NCBI RefSeq assembly: GCF_009677585.1
Contig: NZ_WKYV01000031.1
Span: 1 to 50,269 of the forward strand
Length of the DNA: 50,269 bases
Direction: 5' to 3'
Source: Lactonifactor sp. BIOML-A5
Lineage (GTDB): Bacteria; Bacillota; Clostridia; Lachnospirales; Lachnospiraceae
Shown: positions 17,963 through 25,907 of the stretch, piece by piece
Layout of the letters: each line of letters starts with the position of its first letter
How positions within the stretch are numbered: the stretch's first letter is position 1
Made by a program: the position numbers and the translations under genes
Notes under the pieces: generated by a model
What the model was told of the DNA's origin: nothing
Seen by the model: only the letters and a program-made list of their open reading frames with translations
Database searches by the model: none

Positions 17963-19441
17963 TTAGTTCACATACCATCCCACAGGTCCCGGATTCAGAT
18001 TCATGTGAATCTGTTTTACCTCCTGATACTCTTCCAGACCGTAGATTCCCAGCTCACGCCCTGTACCGCTCATCTTATAGCCGCCCCAGGGTGTCTGATT
18101 ATACCCCAGATTATAGCAGTTGATCCATGTAATGCCGGCCCGTATCTCTTTAATGACCCTCATTGCTTTTGCACTGTCGGAAGTGAATACGGCACCTGCC
18201 AGTCCGTAACAGGTATCATTCGCCATGGCGACTGCCTCTTTTTCAGAAGAGAAGGACTGTACCGTGGCTACAGGACCAAAGATCTCTTCCCGTACGATAC
18301 GCATATCAGGGGAACACTGATCAAAGATAGTGGGAAGGACAAAATACCCATCTGCGCATTCCCCGTCGGTATACCGCTCTCCCCCGCATACCACCCTTGC
18401 ACCCTCATCTCTTCCTATTTTAATGTATTCCAGAACGCGCTCCATATGTTCTTTTGTCACAAGAGGCCCCATATCCGGATCCTTCATGGGATCACCTAAA
18501 GTCAGAGCCTTTGTCTTTTTTACAAACTTTTCCATAAATTCATCTTTCACGGATTCCTCCACAAAGATTCTGGAGCCGGAAGAACATACCTCCCCCTGAT
18601 TATAAAAGATTCCCATCATAGCCCACTCTACGGCGCCGTCAATGTCAGCGTCAGCAAAGATAACATTGGGAGACTTGCCCCCCAGTTCGAACCCCAGCTT
18701 TTTCATATTCCCGGCTGCCAGCTTCTGAAGGCTCTGTCCTACTTTTGTACTTCCTGTAAAGGTAAGCATATCCACGTCCATACTTTCCCCAAGCTCACAT
18801 CCTATTGCGGATCCGCCCAGCACCAGATTGGCCGTCCCTTTCGGCAGTCCTGCCTCCTCCAGCAGTTCAAAGAGGCGGATGGTAGTCAGAGGGGTCTTGT
18901 GGCTGGGCTTAAACACAACAGTATTCCCCGCGGCAAGTGCGGGGGCCAGCTTCCAGGCGGCCATGGTAAAGGGATAATTCCATGGGGTGATCTGTGCACA
19001 GACGCCTACGGGCTCATGGACAGTGATGGAGTGAATCTCTCCGGATCCGTTGCTGACACTGCAGATTCCTCCCTGGGGAGCCTGGATAAGGCCGGCATAG
19101 TACCGGAAGGTTCCGGCGCCGTCTGCGATATCAATCAGGGACTCTCTCAGGGGCTTCCCCATGTTCTGTGTCTCCATGGCAGCCATTTCTTCCTGGTTTT
19201 CCTCTATGAGATCTGCAACCTTAAGCAGAACTCTGCTTCTTGCCTCCACATCCATATCCCGCCATTCACGGGTGATGTAAAACGCGCTTTTAGCGGCTTT
19301 AATGGCTTCCCTGACATCTTCAAGACTGCTTTCCCAAATCCTGCACAGAATCTCTCCGTTAAACGGATTCACTACATCTGATGTGGTTCCCGGACTTCCC
19401 TGGGTCCACTGGCCGTTAATATACATTTTTTTAGTTTCCAT
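17963..19441 (-). CDS. Aldehyde dehydrogenase (betaine/aminoaldehyde type)
   Basis: 492-residue NAD(P)-dependent dehydrogenase. It contains TPWNYPFTMAAWKLAPALAA, GSTKVGQSLQ (cofactor binding), FELGGKSPNVIF with the general-base Glu, and GEVCSSGSRIFVEE with the nucleophilic Cys. The sequence is closest in style to betaine-aldehyde dehydrogenases, but the true aldehyde cannot be read from sequence. The start ATG at 19441 follows GGAGAA. It shares the minus strand with dinB, and the 311-base gap to the divergent prdC gene holds both control regions. Confidence 0.9.
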   Translation of the reverse strand: METKKMYINGQWTQGSPGTTSDVVNPFNGEILCRIWESSLEDVREAIKAAKSAFYITREWRDMDVEARSRVLLKVADLIEENQEEMAAMETQNMGKPLRESLIDIADGAGTFRYYAGLIQAPQGGICSVSNGSGEIHSITVHEPVGVCAQITPWNYPFTMAAWKLAPALAAGNTVVFKPSHKTPLTTIRLFELLEEAGLPKGTANLVLGGSAIGCELGESMDVDMLTFTGSTKVGQSLQKLAAGNMKKLGFELGGKSPNVIFADADIDGAVEWAMMGIFYNQGEVCSSGSRIFVEESVKDEFMEKFVKKTKALTLGDPMKDPDMGPLVTKEHMERVLEYIKIGRDEGARVVCGGERYTDGECADGYFVLPTIFDQCSPDMRIVREEIFGPVATVQSFSSEKEAVAMANDTCYGLAGAVFTSDSAKAMRVIKEIRAGITWINCYNLGYNQTPWGGYKMSGTGRELGIYGLEEYQEVKQIHMNLNPGPVGWYVN

Positions 19442-19511
19442 AAGAATAGTTCTCCTTTTTTACTAATATTTTCTGTTAAAAAACCCCCGCTTCGTATCTT
19501 TTATTGTAACA

Positions 19512-19523
19512 GAACATCTGTTC
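19512..19523. promoter_or_regulatory. LexA/DinR-like SOS box
   Basis: GAACATCTGTTC matches the Gram-positive SOS core GAAC-N4-GTTC and is flanked by A and C. It lies 71 bases upstream of the aldehyde dehydrogenase start on the minus strand, and dinB follows in the same direction. It is about 65 bases upstream of the prdC -35 element. Confidence 0.55.
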
Positions 19524-19544
19524 CTTGTAAATATGTATTCATAA

Positions 19545-19563
19545 CTAGACTGTATTCTAGACT
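19545..19563. promoter_or_regulatory. CTAGACT double repeat upstream of the prd promoter
   Basis: CTAGACT occurs at 19545-19551 and 19557-19563 (12-base period). The same stretch also forms the inverted repeat CTAGA/TCTAG. It ends 26 bases before the prdC -35 element, a common place for an activator site. Confidence 0.35.
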
Positions 19564-19588
19564 AAAGTTCACTTTTTGCCAAAATCTA

Positions 19589-19617
19589 TTGTAATTCGTA
19601 TGTGTTTCTGCTATAAT
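19589..19617 (+). promoter_or_regulatory. Sigma-A promoter of the prd operon
   Basis: TTGTAA (19589-19594) and a perfect TATAAT (19612-19617) are separated by 17 bases. Transcription would start near 19624 and give a leader of about 130 bases. Confidence 0.75.
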
Positions 19618-19631
19618 CTTCAAAGAAACAG

Positions 19632-19720
19632 GGGATAGTACATTCCCCGGAACATAATTTGGCGAGGGATTTACGAGGATGTAAGTGAATAGTGTCTGAG
19701 AAGCGCTATACACTTTTTTT
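19632..19720 (+). promoter_or_regulatory. prd leader with terminator-like hairpin (possible attenuator)
   Basis: Downstream of the promoter is a small hairpin GGGGA/TCCCC near 19632-19650. A second stem follows in which AAGTG-A-ATAGTG (from 19683) pairs with CGCTAT-A-CACTT (ending 19715) and continues into T7. The second stem looks like an intrinsic terminator placed before the first gene, so the leader may be an attenuator or riboswitch. No known riboswitch class was recognised. Confidence 0.5.
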
Positions 19721-19752
19721 CATATCTAACAAAATACAAGGAGTGAAAAGAA

Positions 19753-21213
19753 ATGAGCATGCAAACAATTTTGCTAAAACAGCACATTGGCGCACCGTGT
19801 GAACCAGTGGTTGCGGCAGGAGATCAGGTGCGAAGAGGAACGCTGATCGCAAAGCCTGCAGGACTGGGAGCCAATATCCATGCAAGTGTGTCCGGAAAAG
19901 TAGCTGCCGTCACAGAGACAGCCATTCAGATTGAAGCGGATGCAGAACAGCCGGATGACTTTGTATCCATTGAAGGAGAAACAAATCTTGATCTGATTAA
20001 AGCCGCAGGTCTGGTAGGCATGGGGGGCGCAGGCTTTCCAACGGCTGTCAAGCTGAATGTGGATCTGAAAGGCGGTTATATTCTTGTGAATGCCGCGGAA
20101 TGTGAGCCGGTTCTGGAACATAATATGCAGCAAATCCGGACAAAAGCTGACATGACAGTACGGGGCATCAAGTACATTATGGAGATCTGTAACGCGGATC
20201 ACGGTGTCATTGCAATTAAAGCAAAACATGAAAAAGAAGTGGCAATTTTAAATGAGGCAATAAAGGGTGATGATAAATTATCCATTCACCTGCTTCCTGA
20301 CTTATACCCCATGGGGGAAGAGCGTGCGGTTGTCCGGGAAGTCCTTGGAACCTTGTTAGACCCAACTCAGCTTCCGTCTGCCGCAGACGCTGTAGTTATT
20401 AATGTTGAGACTGTGCTCAGAGCGGCGGAAGCGATTGAACTGCACAGACCTGCGATTACTAAAAATATAACGGTAATTGGCAAGCTGAAGGGTGGTCCTC
20501 AGGCCCATGTATTTATGGATGTCCCTGTGGGAACTACTGTTGGTGAGTTGATTGAACGCGCAGGCGGTATCGATGGAGAGTATGGAGAAATTATTCTGGG
20601 CGGACCTTTTACCGGTTCCGCAACTACACTGGATACGCCAATTACTAAGACTACAGGCGGTATTATTGTGACACAGCCCTTTGAAGATTTGAAGGGCAGG
20701 AAGGTTGGACTTCTTGTGTGCGCCTGCGGCGGCAATGAAAACAGAATGCGTGACATTGCGGCCAAAATGAACGGAGAAGTAATCTCCGTGCAGAAATGTA
20801 AGCAGGCTGCAGAGATTAAGGGTGCGCTGAAATGCGAAAATCCCGGCAACTGTCCGGGACAGGCTCAGAAATGCATCAATTTCAAGAAGGACGGATGCGA
20901 AGATATTATTATCGGAAACTGCAGCGACTGTACCAATACGGTTATGGGATCTGCGCCGAAGCTGGGTCTTGCCGTACATCATCAGACCGACCATGTACTT
21001 CAGACTGTGGGCAAGGAAGTGATGCGCCATCTCACTACTTCGAAAAAGCTGGAAGAAGCACCTGCAGAAGTTTCTGCACAGGTGTCTGCCGAGCCCCAGA
21101 TGGCAGAAGCGGAAAAGCCCGCTGTGAAGTATACCGCTACTGTTAACGATGGAATTTTAAGAATTCATATTGAAGAGGGAAAAGACATCAATATTGAATT
21201 TCCATTCCATTGA
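19753..21213 (+). CDS. prdC: D-proline reductase electron-transfer protein PrdC (RnfC-like)
   Basis: 486-residue RnfC-like protein thought to pass electrons from NADH to the D-proline reductase. The N-terminus has a lipoyl-like/RnfC barrel (GAPCEPVVAAGDQVRRGTLI). It is followed by the flavin/NADH-binding region LVGMGGAGFPTAVKL and VNAAECEPVLEHN, and a SLBB-like part. A Cys-rich segment (LLVCACGG, then a series of Cys up to GNCSDCTN) lies at about 320-400. All positions use Cys codons, with no in-frame UGA. The last 50 residues are an Ala/Glu/Pro linker and ILRIHIEEGKDINIEFP, a motif also present in PrdA. The ATG follows AAGGAGTG. The gene opens the prd operon. Confidence 0.92.
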   Translation: MSMQTILLKQHIGAPCEPVVAAGDQVRRGTLIAKPAGLGANIHASVSGKVAAVTETAIQIEADAEQPDDFVSIEGETNLDLIKAAGLVGMGGAGFPTAVKLNVDLKGGYILVNAAECEPVLEHNMQQIRTKADMTVRGIKYIMEICNADHGVIAIKAKHEKEVAILNEAIKGDDKLSIHLLPDLYPMGEERAVVREVLGTLLDPTQLPSAADAVVINVETVLRAAEAIELHRPAITKNITVIGKLKGGPQAHVFMDVPVGTTVGELIERAGGIDGEYGEIILGGPFTGSATTLDTPITKTTGGIIVTQPFEDLKGRKVGLLVCACGGNENRMRDIAAKMNGEVISVQKCKQAAEIKGALKCENPGNCPGQAQKCINFKKDGCEDIIIGNCSDCTNTVMGSAPKLGLAVHHQTDHVLQTVGKEVMRHLTTSKKLEEAPAEVSAQVSAEPQMAEAEKPAVKYTATVNDGILRIHIEEGKDINIEFPFH

Positions 21214-21244
21214 TATATAAAAAAGAAAAAGGAGGATTATCATT

Positions 21245-23092
21245 ATGTCTATTACAGCCGAAACTGCGCAAGAGCATAAGAATGACCCGGCAGTCCTTTG
21301 CTGCCGTCTCGAGGCCGGGAATCAGATTCAGCCAGCTAACCTGGAAGATCCTGCTATCTTTGATGACCTGGTAGATTCCGGACTGTTAAATTTAGATGGA
21401 TGCCTGAAGATTTCCCAGGTGTTAGGCGCTACGCTTACCAAAACCTGTGATTCACTCTCACCGATTACCGCGGATGCTGTGGATAAGATACAGGAAGAAG
21501 AGGAAGAAGCTCCCGCTTTAGAAGCTGCACCGGAGGAAGCCCCGACACCTGCGCCTGCTGTATCGGTAGCCAGCCCTGTGAGCGGCGGAACACTGAAAAT
21601 CCACATCGGAGAGGGAAAAGAAATCAACATTGAAATCCCCATGGGTTTTAGCGGGGGAAATGGTGTGGCGGCGGTTCCTGCGGCAGCATCTGAAGAAATG
21701 AAGGATGCCCCAAAAGCAGAAGAACCCGCAAAAGTAGTCCGCAGTGTAACAAGAAAGCATTATGCCATTTCTGAGGTAAAAAGAGGCCCTGAGACTAAGA
21801 TCGACGGAACGGTCCTTTACATCCGTGAGGGGATCGAGGAGGAAGCGGTAGCTTCTCAGGAACTGGTACATGAATTAAAGCTGGATATTATCACCCCAGA
21901 CAAATACAATACATATTCAGAAACGATTATGGATGTACAGCCCATTGCTGCAAAAGAAGGGGAGGATGAGATCGGAAGCGGTGTCACCCGTGTTCTGGAC
22001 GGTGTCATTATGATGGTTACCGGAACGGATGATAAGGGGGTACAGATCGGAGAATTCGGTTCTTCAGAGGGTATTCTGGAAGAAAATATTATGTGGAACC
22101 GTCCCGGCGCTCCGGATAAAGGCGAAATTTTTATTAAAACAGAAGTTACCATTAAAGAGGGCACCAATATGGAACGTCCAGGTCCTCTGGCCGCACATGC
22201 TGCCACGGATGTGATCACACAGGAAATCCGTGAGGCCCTGAAGAAGTTAGAAGACGACAGCCTTGTGGTGAATACGGAAACCTTTGAACAGGTACGCCGT
22301 CCCGGCAAAAAGAAGGTTGTCATTGTAAAGGAAATTATGGGACAGGGTGCTATGCACGATAATCTGATCCTTCCGGTTGAGCCGGTGGGCGTTCTTGGTG
22401 CAAAGCCAAACGTTGACCTGGGCAATGTACCTGTTGTGGTATCTCCTGTTGAGGTACTGGATGGATGTATCCATGCCTTAACCTGCATCGGGCCTGCTTC
22501 CAAGGAAATGTCCCGCCATTACTGGAGAGAGCCCTTAGTGCTGGAAACACTGCACGATCCGGAAGTTGATTTATGCGGTGTCATCCTGGTGGGAAGCCCG
22601 CAGATTAATTCTGAAAAATTCTATGTGTCCAAGCGTGTAGGTATGACCTGCGAGGCAATGGATGTAGACGGAGCATTTGTTACCACCGAAGGGTTCGGCA
22701 ACAATCACATTGACTTTGCCAGCCATATTGAACAGATTGGCATGAGAGGAATCTCTGTGGTAGGAATGTCCTTCTGTGCAAAACAGGGCGCACTGGTAGT
22801 GGGAAATAAATATATGACCAATATGGTGGACAATAATAAGTCAGAAGGCGGTATTGAAAACGAAGTGCTTGCCTGCAATACTTTATGCCATGAAGACGCT
22901 ATCCGCGCACTGAATATGCTGAAGGTTCAGATGAACGGCGGCAAAGTAAAAGCAGCTGAAAAGCAGTGGAACCCAAATGTAAAAGCCAATAACGTAGAAT
23001 TAATTTCTAATGTGACAGGCAAACCCATTGAATTGGTTCCCAATGAAACATCTCTTCCTATGAGCAAAAAACGCAAAGAAAAATACAGCTAG
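21245..23092 (+). CDS. prdA: D-proline reductase proprotein PrdA (pyruvoyl subunit precursor)
   Basis: 615-residue precursor that self-cleaves into two subunits of D-proline reductase, which reduces D-proline to 5-aminovalerate. The predicted cleavage is before Cys414 in HALTCIGPASKE. That would give a 413-residue beta part and a 202-residue alpha part with an N-terminal pyruvoyl group, in line with the 45- and 23-kDa subunits known from Clostridium sticklandii. The N-terminal domain (1-75, with AVLCCRLEAG) is joined by a Glu/Ala/Pro linker to the motif GTLKIHIGEGKEINIEIP at about 115-131. The remainder carries the catalytic core shared with PrdD and PrdE. The ATG follows GGAGGAT. It partners with the selenoprotein PrdB. 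Confidence 0.94.
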   Translation: MSITAETAQEHKNDPAVLCCRLEAGNQIQPANLEDPAIFDDLVDSGLLNLDGCLKISQVLGATLTKTCDSLSPITADAVDKIQEEEEEAPALEAAPEEAPTPAPAVSVASPVSGGTLKIHIGEGKEINIEIPMGFSGGNGVAAVPAAASEEMKDAPKAEEPAKVVRSVTRKHYAISEVKRGPETKIDGTVLYIREGIEEEAVASQELVHELKLDIITPDKYNTYSETIMDVQPIAAKEGEDEIGSGVTRVLDGVIMMVTGTDDKGVQIGEFGSSEGILEENIMWNRPGAPDKGEIFIKTEVTIKEGTNMERPGPLAAHAATDVITQEIREALKKLEDDSLVVNTETFEQVRRPGKKKVVIVKEIMGQGAMHDNLILPVEPVGVLGAKPNVDLGNVPVVVSPVEVLDGCIHALTCIGPASKEMSRHYWREPLVLETLHDPEVDLCGVILVGSPQINSEKFYVSKRVGMTCEAMDVDGAFVTTEGFGNNHIDFASHIEQIGMRGISVVGMSFCAKQGALVVGNKYMTNMVDNNKSEGGIENEVLACNTLCHEDAIRALNMLKVQMNGGKVKAAEKQWNPNVKANNVELISNVTGKPIELVPNETSLPMSKKRKEKYS

Positions 23093-23103
23093 AAGGTATA
23101 TGC

Positions 23104-23394
23104 ATGAAATATGATGATAAGCTAATAACTATGGAAGGTGTCATAGTAGAAGTACATGACGGCTGCGTAGGCATTGATCTGAAGGGCCGTCTGGGATATA
23201 TGAAGATTCCCATGCGTATGCTAATTACTGACTATGAGATTAAGGTGGGTCAGGAGGTAGGCTTTAAGATGAGCTTTGTAGAACAGCTGGGTCCTGAACC
23301 TAACCTTAAATATATCAGCAATCAACAGACTTATCAAAAAAGACAGGCAGAAAAAAAGGCTGCCAAAGAAACTGGAAAGGAGGAAACAAAGTGA
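23104..23394 (+). CDS. Small conserved protein of the prd operon
   Basis: 96-residue soluble protein with a compact beta-rich N-terminal part (TMEGVIVEVHDGCVGIDLKG, then RMLITDYEIKVGQEVGFKMS) and a Lys/Glu-rich helical tail. It stands exactly between prdA and prdB, the place taken by a small uncharacterised gene in other prd operons, such as that of Clostridioides difficile. It may correspond to the CBO2463/CBO2479-type family. Its stop overlaps the prdB GTG start by four bases, so the two are translationally coupled. A role in assembling or stabilising the reductase is possible, but nothing in the sequence proves it. The beta-rich part could be a small OB-like or SH3-like barrel. Confidence 0.8.
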   Translation: MKYDDKLITMEGVIVEVHDGCVGIDLKGRLGYMKIPMRMLITDYEIKVGQEVGFKMSFVEQLGPEPNLKYISNQQTYQKRQAEKKAAKETGKEETK

Positions 23395-24116
23395 GTTTAA
23401 CTGTAGTAGATGGATTACAATCCGAGATTTATGTACCCATCACTCCACCGCCGGTATGGGCTCCAGTGACAAAACCATTAAAGGATATGACAGTGGCAAT
23501 TGCTACTGCTGCCGGAGTTCATCACAAAGAAGACAAGCGGTTTAATCTGGCTGGAGATTTTACCTTCCGTAAAATCTTAGATACTATGCCGTCTGATGAA
23601 CTGATGGTGTCCCACGGTGGATATGACAACGGAGACGTTAATAAAGACATCAACTGTATGTTCCCTATTGACCGTCTTCATGAACTGGCTGCTGACGGAG
23701 TTATCGGTAAAGTGGCCCCAGTACACATTGGTTTTATGGGAGGAGGCGGCAACCAGGAAAAGTTTAAAAACGAAACTGGTCCGGAAATCGCCCGTATTTT
23801 AAAAGATGAGGGTGTAGATGCTGTCATCCTCACCGCTGGCTGAGGTACCTGTCACCGCTCTGCAGTTTTAGTGCAGAGAGCCATCGAAGCCGCAGGAATT
23901 CCGACTGTGATTATTGCTGCGCTTCCGCCTGTTGTGAAACAGACAGGCACCCCAAGAGCTGCTGCCCCATTGGTACCAATGGGAGCAAATGCTGGAGCTC
24001 CTAATGATAAAGAAATGCAGTATAATATTGTAAAAGAATCTTTAGAGCTCTTAGAAACCCTGGAATCACCTGGTAAGGTAATTCCATTAAACTACGAGTA
24101 TGTAGCAAAGGTTTAA
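23391..24116 (+). CDS. prdB: D-proline reductase selenoprotein PrdB (in-frame UGA)
   Basis: 241-residue catalytic selenoprotein subunit, with selenocysteine at the TGA at 23841-23843 (residue 151) in the context LTAG-Sec-GTCHRSA. The frame starts with GTG at 23391 behind AAGGAGG and continues past the UGA to the TAA at 24114-24116 without interruption. It belongs to the glycine/sarcosine/betaine reductase B-component family, with VSHGGYDNGDVNKDINCMFP and the C-terminal PLVPMGANAGAPND. The Sec attacks the alpha carbon of D-proline bound to the PrdA pyruvoyl group. A hairpin at 23858 is a candidate SECIS. Automatic callers would split this gene in two. Confidence 0.95.
23858..23878 (+). promoter_or_regulatory. 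Candidate bacterial SECIS hairpin in prdB
   Basis: CTCTGCA (23858-23864) pairs with TGCAGAG (23872-23878) around the loop GTTTTAG, 14 bases after the UGA. Its position fits a bacterial SECIS recognised by SelB. The apical GTTTT resembles that of the selD hairpin. Confidence 0.6.
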
Positions 24117-24124
24117 GGGATATA

Positions 24125-24166
24125 AATTAGGGACGTGTTCTTTGTACAAAGAACACGTCCCTAATT
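24125..24166. repeat. 42-bp perfect palindrome of the GGGACGTGTTC family
   Basis: Both halves (24125-24145 and 24146-24166) are exact reverse complements, with core GGGACGTGTTCTTTGT. It lies between prdB and prdD and is followed by two CCTGTCCC motifs (about 24173 and 24196). Related hairpins occur at 43950 and 44158. It probably acts as a processing or partial termination site inside the prd operon. Confidence 0.85.
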
Positions 24167-24219
24167 GAGTTCAGCCTGTCCCATTTTACGATAGGCCTGT
24201 CCCTAAATGGAGGTATTGC

Positions 24220-24981
24220 ATGGAAGAAGTTATATTACGGCGCCTTGTTATCAAGGCGTTTCATATAAACCAGGTCATATTTGGAGAAAAACCCCGAATA
24301 GATCCTTCGGGAACACTTATTATTGCCCGGGATTTTTTGCCATCCCTGACGGAATCGGAGCCTTTGATTGAAAAAATTGACATGGAAATTATTTCTCCTG
24401 ACGCTCGTGAACGCTGGACGAATACAATTATGGATGTTATTCCTGTCTCTGCCAAGGTGCTGGGAAAAATGGGGGAAGGCATTACCCATACCCTCACGGG
24501 TGTCCGGGTGCTTCTGACCGGAGTGGACGCGGATGGTGTTCAGATTGCTGAGTTTGGTTCTTCAGAAGGCTGTTTAAAGGAACAGATCTTCTACGGCCGC
24601 CCCGGAACCCCTGATAACAATGACATTCTAATTTCTTTTAATGTAACACTCGCTCCCAAAGCAGGGGCATCCCGTCCGGGGCCTACGGCTGCCCACCGGG
24701 CCTGTGATGTTTTCTGTCAGATCCTGAGAGATGAGTTGAAAAAGATGAATGGAAATTTATGCACAGAGCGCCATGAGTATTTTGACAAGTCCAGGCCAGG
24801 AAAAAAACGGGTGGTTCTGATTAAGCAGGTAGCAGGGCAGGGAGCTATGTATGATACCTGCCTTTTTCCACGGGAACCTTCTGGTTTTAAGGGCGGCCGT
24901 TCTATTATTGATATGGGAAATCTTCCTGTACTTATCACACCCAATGAATACCGTGACGGTGCCATCCGGGCCATGTATTAG
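24220..24981 (+). CDS. prdD: PrdD, PrdA beta-part paralogue
   Basis: 253-residue protein homologous to the region of PrdA just before its cleavage site. Shared blocks include the SPDARERWTNTIMDVIPVSA type of segment, GVQIAEFGSSEG (PrdA has GVQIGEFGSSEG), RPGKKRVVLIKQVAGQGAMYD and the end NEYRDGAIRAMY, which aligns with PrdA EVLDGCIHALT right before the processed Cys. It has no N-terminal linker domain. The gene follows the palindrome and has its own GGAGG site. The function is unproven; it may form a complex with PrdE that mirrors the processed PrdA subunits. Confidence 0.88.
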   Translation: MEEVILRRLVIKAFHINQVIFGEKPRIDPSGTLIIARDFLPSLTESEPLIEKIDMEIISPDARERWTNTIMDVIPVSAKVLGKMGEGITHTLTGVRVLLTGVDADGVQIAEFGSSEGCLKEQIFYGRPGTPDNNDILISFNVTLAPKAGASRPGPTAAHRACDVFCQILRDELKKMNGNLCTERHEYFDKSRPGKKRVVLIKQVAGQGAMYDTCLFPREPSGFKGGRSIIDMGNLPVLITPNEYRDGAIRAMY

Positions 24982-25004
24982 CAGGAAAGGAGATAATTTT
25001 TATT

Positions 25005-25472
25005 ATGGGAATAGGACCATCCACAAAAGAGACAACGCTTCACCACTTCCAGGATCCCCTGGTGGATATTCTTTCCGGGGAAGATGAGTTTGATTTTCTG
25101 GGAATTATTGTTGTAGGCACTCCGCAGGACAATGAAGATAAATTGTTTGTAGGTACAAGAGCAGCAGTCTGGGCCGAGGCTATGCGGGCGGACGGAGCAA
25201 TCATTTCCGCAGACGGATGGGGGAACAGTGACGTGGATTTTGCAAATACGATAGAACAGCTTTCTGTCAGAGGGATACCAACCGTTGGGGTGAATTTTGT
25301 CGGTACGGTAGCTGGATTTGTGGTAACCAATGAATATATGGATACAATTGTAGATATGAATAAAAGTGCCGAGGGCATTGAGACAGAGGTGTTGGGGGAA
25401 AATAGTGTGACAGAGCTGGAGGCCAGGAAGGCAGCGGCGTTTTTGAAGTTGAAGATGAGAAAAAAATTATAG
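25005..25472 (+). CDS. prdE: PrdE, PrdA alpha-part paralogue
   Basis: 155-residue protein that aligns with the alpha part of PrdA from its first residue. MGIGPSTKETTLHHFQDPL corresponds to CIGPASKEMSRHYWREPL, so the pyruvoyl-forming Cys is replaced by Gly and the chain starts there by translation. Other shared blocks are DFLGIIVVGTPQ, VWAEAMRADGAIISADG and IEQLSVRGIPTVGVNF. It follows prdD by 23 bases with a GAAAGGAGA site. It is last in the operon, and the repeat element begins shortly after. A structural or regulatory role beside PrdD is more likely than pyruvoyl catalysis, by inference. Confidence 0.88.
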   Translation: MGIGPSTKETTLHHFQDPLVDILSGEDEFDFLGIIVVGTPQDNEDKLFVGTRAAVWAEAMRADGAIISADGWGNSDVDFANTIEQLSVRGIPTVGVNFVGTVAGFVVTNEYMDTIVDMNKSAEGIETEVLGENSVTELEARKAAAFLKLKMRKKL

Positions 25473-25540
25473 TTTTGTGTATGTGAAGTTCGAGATAAAA
25501 TAGTCGGCCAGCGCAGCGTTGCAGACGGACGGATATAGAA

Positions 25541-25763
25541 GGGAGCACCGGGGGGACAGGGCCAGGCCAGGGGCCGGGGGATAGGGACCAGTCAGCTCGA
25601 GGCTCCGTTCCCCTCAGCTAAGTCCTACCAGCTGCTAAGCTCGTCAGGAAAGCCTTCCTCGCTAAACAGCTGGTGGACTGGATCTTCGGCTCACTCCGCT
25701 TAACCTCCCTGACTGGTCCCTATCCCCCGGCCCCTGGCCTGGCCCTGTCCCCCCGGTGCTCCC
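25541..25763. repeat. Giant hairpin A: 55-bp perfect inverted repeat
   Basis: The arms 25541-25595 and 25709-25763 are exact reverse complements, very GC-rich (GGGAGCACCGGGGGGACAGG at the outer end). They extend outward with one mismatch to GGATATAG at 25531. The 113-base centre can fold further. Copy 2 has a different sequence at the equivalent site, so this arm is the variable part of the element. Confidence 0.9.
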
Positions 25764-25907
25764 TCCTATATCCTGGCAGAGACTCACTTCACATTCACGG
25801 AAAACGGGTGGGGAAGGTCGAACGTTGTACACTTTTCCTCTTGTTTCCCACTATTGATGACTCGATGTTTTGGATAAATAGCTCCCCCTGGAACTTCCCC
25901 ATATCCA

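Noticed and set aside
19671..19690. TTTGGCGAGGGATTTAC as sigma-54 promoter for prdC
   Set aside because: The -12 part reads TTAC rather than TTGC, the site overlaps the leader hairpin, and a better sigma-A promoter lies upstream.
23841..23843. prdB taken as a frameshifted or broken gene
   Set aside because: The frame continues cleanly after the TGA with family motifs, a SECIS-like hairpin follows, and PrdB is a known selenoprotein.
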